Assembly: GCF_000019725.1 (NCBI RefSeq)
Contig: NC_010505.1
Coordinates: forward strand, 4,820,001 to 4,884,000
Source of the DNA: Methylobacterium radiotolerans JCM 2831
GTDB taxonomy: Bacteria > Pseudomonadota > Alphaproteobacteria > Rhizobiales > Beijerinckiaceae
Length of the DNA: 64,000 nt
Direction: 5' to 3'
Part shown: positions 61,865 through 64,000 of the stretch, piece by piece
Layout of the letters: each line of letters starts with the position of its first letter
Position numbering within the stretch: position 1 is the stretch's first letter
Program-made: the position numbers and the translations under genes
The notes under the pieces: generated by a model
What the model was told of the DNA's origin: nothing
The model's input: the letters and a program-made list of their open reading frames with translations, nothing else
Databases searched by the model: none

Positions 61865-63679
61865 GTGAGCGGACCTGACACGGCCCTGGACAGCCCGCGT
61901 CCCGTCGGGGGGATCCGCGGCGCGAGACCGCTGCGGACCGGCGACGCCCTGGCGCAGCTCGGCTTCGCCGACATCGACCCCGTCCCGGCCGCCGGCGGCG
62001 CCGGGCGCGCGGGCGGCCTGCGCGGGGCCGGCCCGATCCGCCGGGGCGACCCCCTGTCGAAGCGCGGCTTCGCCGACGTGCTGGCCGCGGGGGCGCCCGC
62101 GGACGAGCTGATGAAGCCCGGCGCCCTGCGCGGGGCGGCCCGGGGCCGCGACCTCGACAGCCTGTCCCACACCCTGTTCCTGCGCATCTACCCGGTGATC
62201 GGCGCCCTCCTGCTGCTGACCCAGCTCGGGATCGCCTGGGTGACCTACACCGACCAGCTCCGCCTGTACGGCGACCGGGCGCATCTCCTCGCCCGGCTCA
62301 CCGCCGCGGCGATCGCGCGGCCCGACTGGGCGCGCGACCCGGACGCCTACGACGGCCCGCTCAAGGCCCTGGCCGCCGAGCCCGATTTCGCCCACGCCGT
62401 CCTGCGCGACGCCGCGGGCCACGTCGTCGGGTCAGCGGGCGCGGCGCCTCCGGCGCGGGGCTGGTCCACCCTCTCGGCCCAGGCCGACCTGTCGGTGCCC
62501 GGCCGCGCCGGCCCGGCGGGCAGCCTGACCGTCACGGTCTCCACGAAGGCGCTGCGGGACAACGCGGCGTGGCAGGTGATGCTCGCCCTCGGCGCCAGCG
62601 TCGGGCTGATGATCGCCTTCGTGATCACCCTGCACGCCACCGTGCGCCGCCACGTCATGGCGCCGCTGATGCGGCTGCTGCTCGCGATGCGGGAGATCGA
62701 GCACAAGCGCTGGACGACCGTGGACCTCGGGGGCGCCTACCGGCCGAGCAACGAGATCGACGTCATCAGCCAGGCCTTCAACCGCATGGTCGAGGGCCTG
62801 CGGAGCGGCGACGCCGCCAAGCAGCTCCTCGTCGAGCTGGAGCAGGCCCACGACAGGCTGGAGCGCGCCAACCGCCAAGTGATCGAGAGCATCGGCTACG
62901 CCCGGCGCATCCAGGATTCGGTGCTGCCGGACCGGAACGCCCTGGCGGGCGCCGGGGTCGAGGTCGCGGTGCTGTGGGAACCGCTCCACGTCGTCGGCGG
63001 CGACTATTTCTGGCTGGAGGAGATCGACGGCCTCTGCGTGATCGCCGTGGCCGACTGCACCGGCCACGGCGTGCCCGGCGCGTTCCTGACCCTGATCGTC
63101 GCGACCGCCCTCGACCGGCTGCTGCACGAGCGCGGCCTGCGCGCGCCGGCCGCGATCCTCGCCGGACTCGACGCGATGGTCCGCACGCAGCTCCGACAGG
63201 ACGGCCGCGGCGCCGAATCGGATGACGGGCTCGATTGCGGCCTGTGCGTCTGGGACCGCACGGCCGGAACCCTGCACTTCGCCGGCGCCGGCCTGTCGCT
63301 CACGGTGGTCCGGGACGGCGTGGCCGAGCGCGTCCGCGGCGGCCGCCGGGGTCTCGGCTACCCGCGCCCCGCCCGGGCGGGCCAGCGGGAGGACGTCATC
63401 GCGGACATCGCCGTTCCGGTGGCGGGCGCCACCTTCTACCTGATGACGGACGGCATCACCGATCAGATGGGCCGCGCGGCGCCGGACCGGGCGCCGCGGC
63501 TCCTCGGCCAGCGCGGCGTGGCCGACAGCCTCCTGCGCCACGCCGACCTGCCCCTCGCCGCCCAGGCCGCCGCCCTCGAGGCCGACCTCGACGCCTATCG
63601 CGGCGCCGAGACCCGGCGGGACGACATGACCCTGGTGGCGTTCCGGTTTCCCCAGAACGGAGCGCCGGCCGCCGCCTAA
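61865..63679 (+). CDS. siaA: SiaA-like HAMP/PP2C-type membrane phosphatase with repeated N-terminal extension
   Basis: A 604-residue inner-membrane sensor phosphatase. Two helices (about 104-127 and 237-259) bound a periplasmic domain of roughly 110 residues; a HAMP region (about 260-315), a short coiled coil and a SpoIIE/PP2C domain (about 365-595) follow. Metal-site motifs look intact: GGDYFW, ADCTGHGVPG, MTDGITDQ and RRDDMTLV. An unusual cytoplasmic extension of about 100 residues precedes the first helix and holds two similar 22-residue units (15-36 and 50-71; consensus RGAxPxRxGDxLxxxGFAD). In Pseudomonas, SiaA dephosphorylates SiaC. Start GTG 61865; gap to siaD 50 bp. Confidence 0.85.
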   Translation: MSGPDTALDSPRPVGGIRGARPLRTGDALAQLGFADIDPVPAAGGAGRAGGLRGAGPIRRGDPLSKRGFADVLAAGAPADELMKPGALRGAARGRDLDSLSHTLFLRIYPVIGALLLLTQLGIAWVTYTDQLRLYGDRAHLLARLTAAAIARPDWARDPDAYDGPLKALAAEPDFAHAVLRDAAGHVVGSAGAAPPARGWSTLSAQADLSVPGRAGPAGSLTVTVSTKALRDNAAWQVMLALGASVGLMIAFVITLHATVRRHVMAPLMRLLLAMREIEHKRWTTVDLGGAYRPSNEIDVISQAFNRMVEGLRSGDAAKQLLVELEQAHDRLERANRQVIESIGYARRIQDSVLPDRNALAGAGVEVAVLWEPLHVVGGDYFWLEEIDGLCVIAVADCTGHGVPGAFLTLIVATALDRLLHERGLRAPAAILAGLDAMVRTQLRQDGRGAESDDGLDCGLCVWDRTAGTLHFAGAGLSLTVVRDGVAERVRGGRRGLGYPRPARAGQREDVIADIAVPVAGATFYLMTDGITDQMGRAAPDRAPRLLGQRGVADSLLRHADLPLAAQAAALEADLDAYRGAETRRDDMTLVAFRFPQNGAPAAA

Positions 63680-64000
63680 GGCGGCCCGTTATCCGGCGCC
63701 GTGTCCGGGACCGGCGAGCCCGGCGGCGCATCGATCGATCCAACAGCGGCGTAGGGCCGGCGATCCGGCCCGCGCCATGCCCGGGCCCGGGAGAGGCATC
63801 GCGGCCGCGCGGCGGGCACCTCGAAGGAGCCGTGCGGCCGGCCGCGTCGTCGCGCGATCCGCCTGCGCCGCGGACGCCGTCTGTACCAATGTCCGCCGCT
63901 CGAAATCGGCCGCGGGCGCGCGCGCGACGATCTCCGTGGCCGAACAGCGATATCGCCCGCTTTTCACTGCTGATGTCTCAAGTAAAACCGCCACCTCTCG
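63680..64000. other. Terminal intergenic region with a GC-rich hairpin
   Basis: The last 321 bp hold no gene I would call; a leftward frame at 63689-63994 is low-complexity. A perfect 7-bp hairpin GGGCCGG-cgat-CCGGCCC (63754-63771) lies 75 bp after the siaA-like stop and could help end transcription, but no T-tract follows. Composition turns AT-richer at the window edge. Confidence 0.35.

Noticed and set aside
63689..63994. Leftward 101-codon open frame at the window end
   Set aside because: Alanine/arginine-rich low-complexity translation with no motif; the coding context is cut by the window edge, so it was not called.

Overview
The window is high-GC, gene-dense chromosomal DNA from an alphaproteobacterium, most probably Methylobacterium or a close relative. 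The main reasons are strong GC bias at third codon positions, the fused TsaE/sugar-kinase gene followed by a MurU-like gene, the Rhizobiales-type exopolysaccharide (EPS) genes and the gcgAGCGAAGCGAyCCAG type of intergenic palindrome. The genus is an inference. I saw no transposase, integrase, CRISPR array or rRNA gene.

Layout. (1) 0-6 kb: a PAS-PAS-sigma54 activator, a cNMP-binding/EAL c-di-GMP phosphodiesterase, the TsaE-AmgK-like fusion, a MurU-like nucleotidyltransferase and tRNA-Arg(ACG). (2) About 6.3-37.3 kb: a large EPS locus. A leftward arm (19.1 to 6.3 kb) carries a HAD-like protein, its partner domain as a separate gene, a GT4-GT2 fusion, a Wzz/BY-kinase-like protein with a defective P-loop, a GT4, a GMC oxidoreductase fused to an SDR, a secreted GH16 glycanase and a GT2. 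A rightward arm (19.7 to 28.9 kb) carries a paralogous GT2, a GT4, a Wzx-type flippase, a Wza/ExoF-type export protein, a Wzy/ExoQ-type polymerase and an FAD oxidoreductase resembling UDP-galactopyranose mutase. A further GT4, an ExoY/WbaP-type initiating sugar transferase, several small orphan proteins and an acyltransferase-3 follow. Intergenic regions are long here and composition is more AT-rich in patches. (3) 37.8-45.4 kb: a dienelactone-hydrolase-like protein, then a leftward nitrogen-scavenging cluster (NMT1/SsuA-type ABC importer, PuuE-like deacetylase-fold amidase, allophanate hydrolase) with a divergent LysR regulator. (4) 45.4-48.9 kb: a winged-helix/TolB-like/TPR regulator divergent from a Tat-exported epoxide-hydrolase-like protein and a cytochrome P460. 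(5) 49-52.5 kb: a PhnD-C-E-E importer with translational overlaps. (6) 52.5-59.8 kb: an M20 amidohydrolase divergent from a dipeptide-type ABC importer with a fused dual ATPase. (7) 60-63.7 kb: a SiaB-SiaC-SiaD-SiaA signalling operon.

How it may work together. The EPS locus contains one candidate for each step of a Wzx/Wzy pathway: initiation (31.3 kb), elongation (several GT2/GT4), flipping, polymerisation, chain-length control, export, trimming (GH16) and acyl decoration. A c-di-GMP phosphodiesterase lies left of it and a Sia-type diguanylate cyclase module lies right of it. Regulation of the EPS by these is plausible but is not shown by the sequence. The most unusual items are the GMC-SDR fusion, the split HAD/partner pair, the kinase-like protein lacking the P-loop lysine, and the SiaA-like phosphatase with a repeated N-terminal extension.
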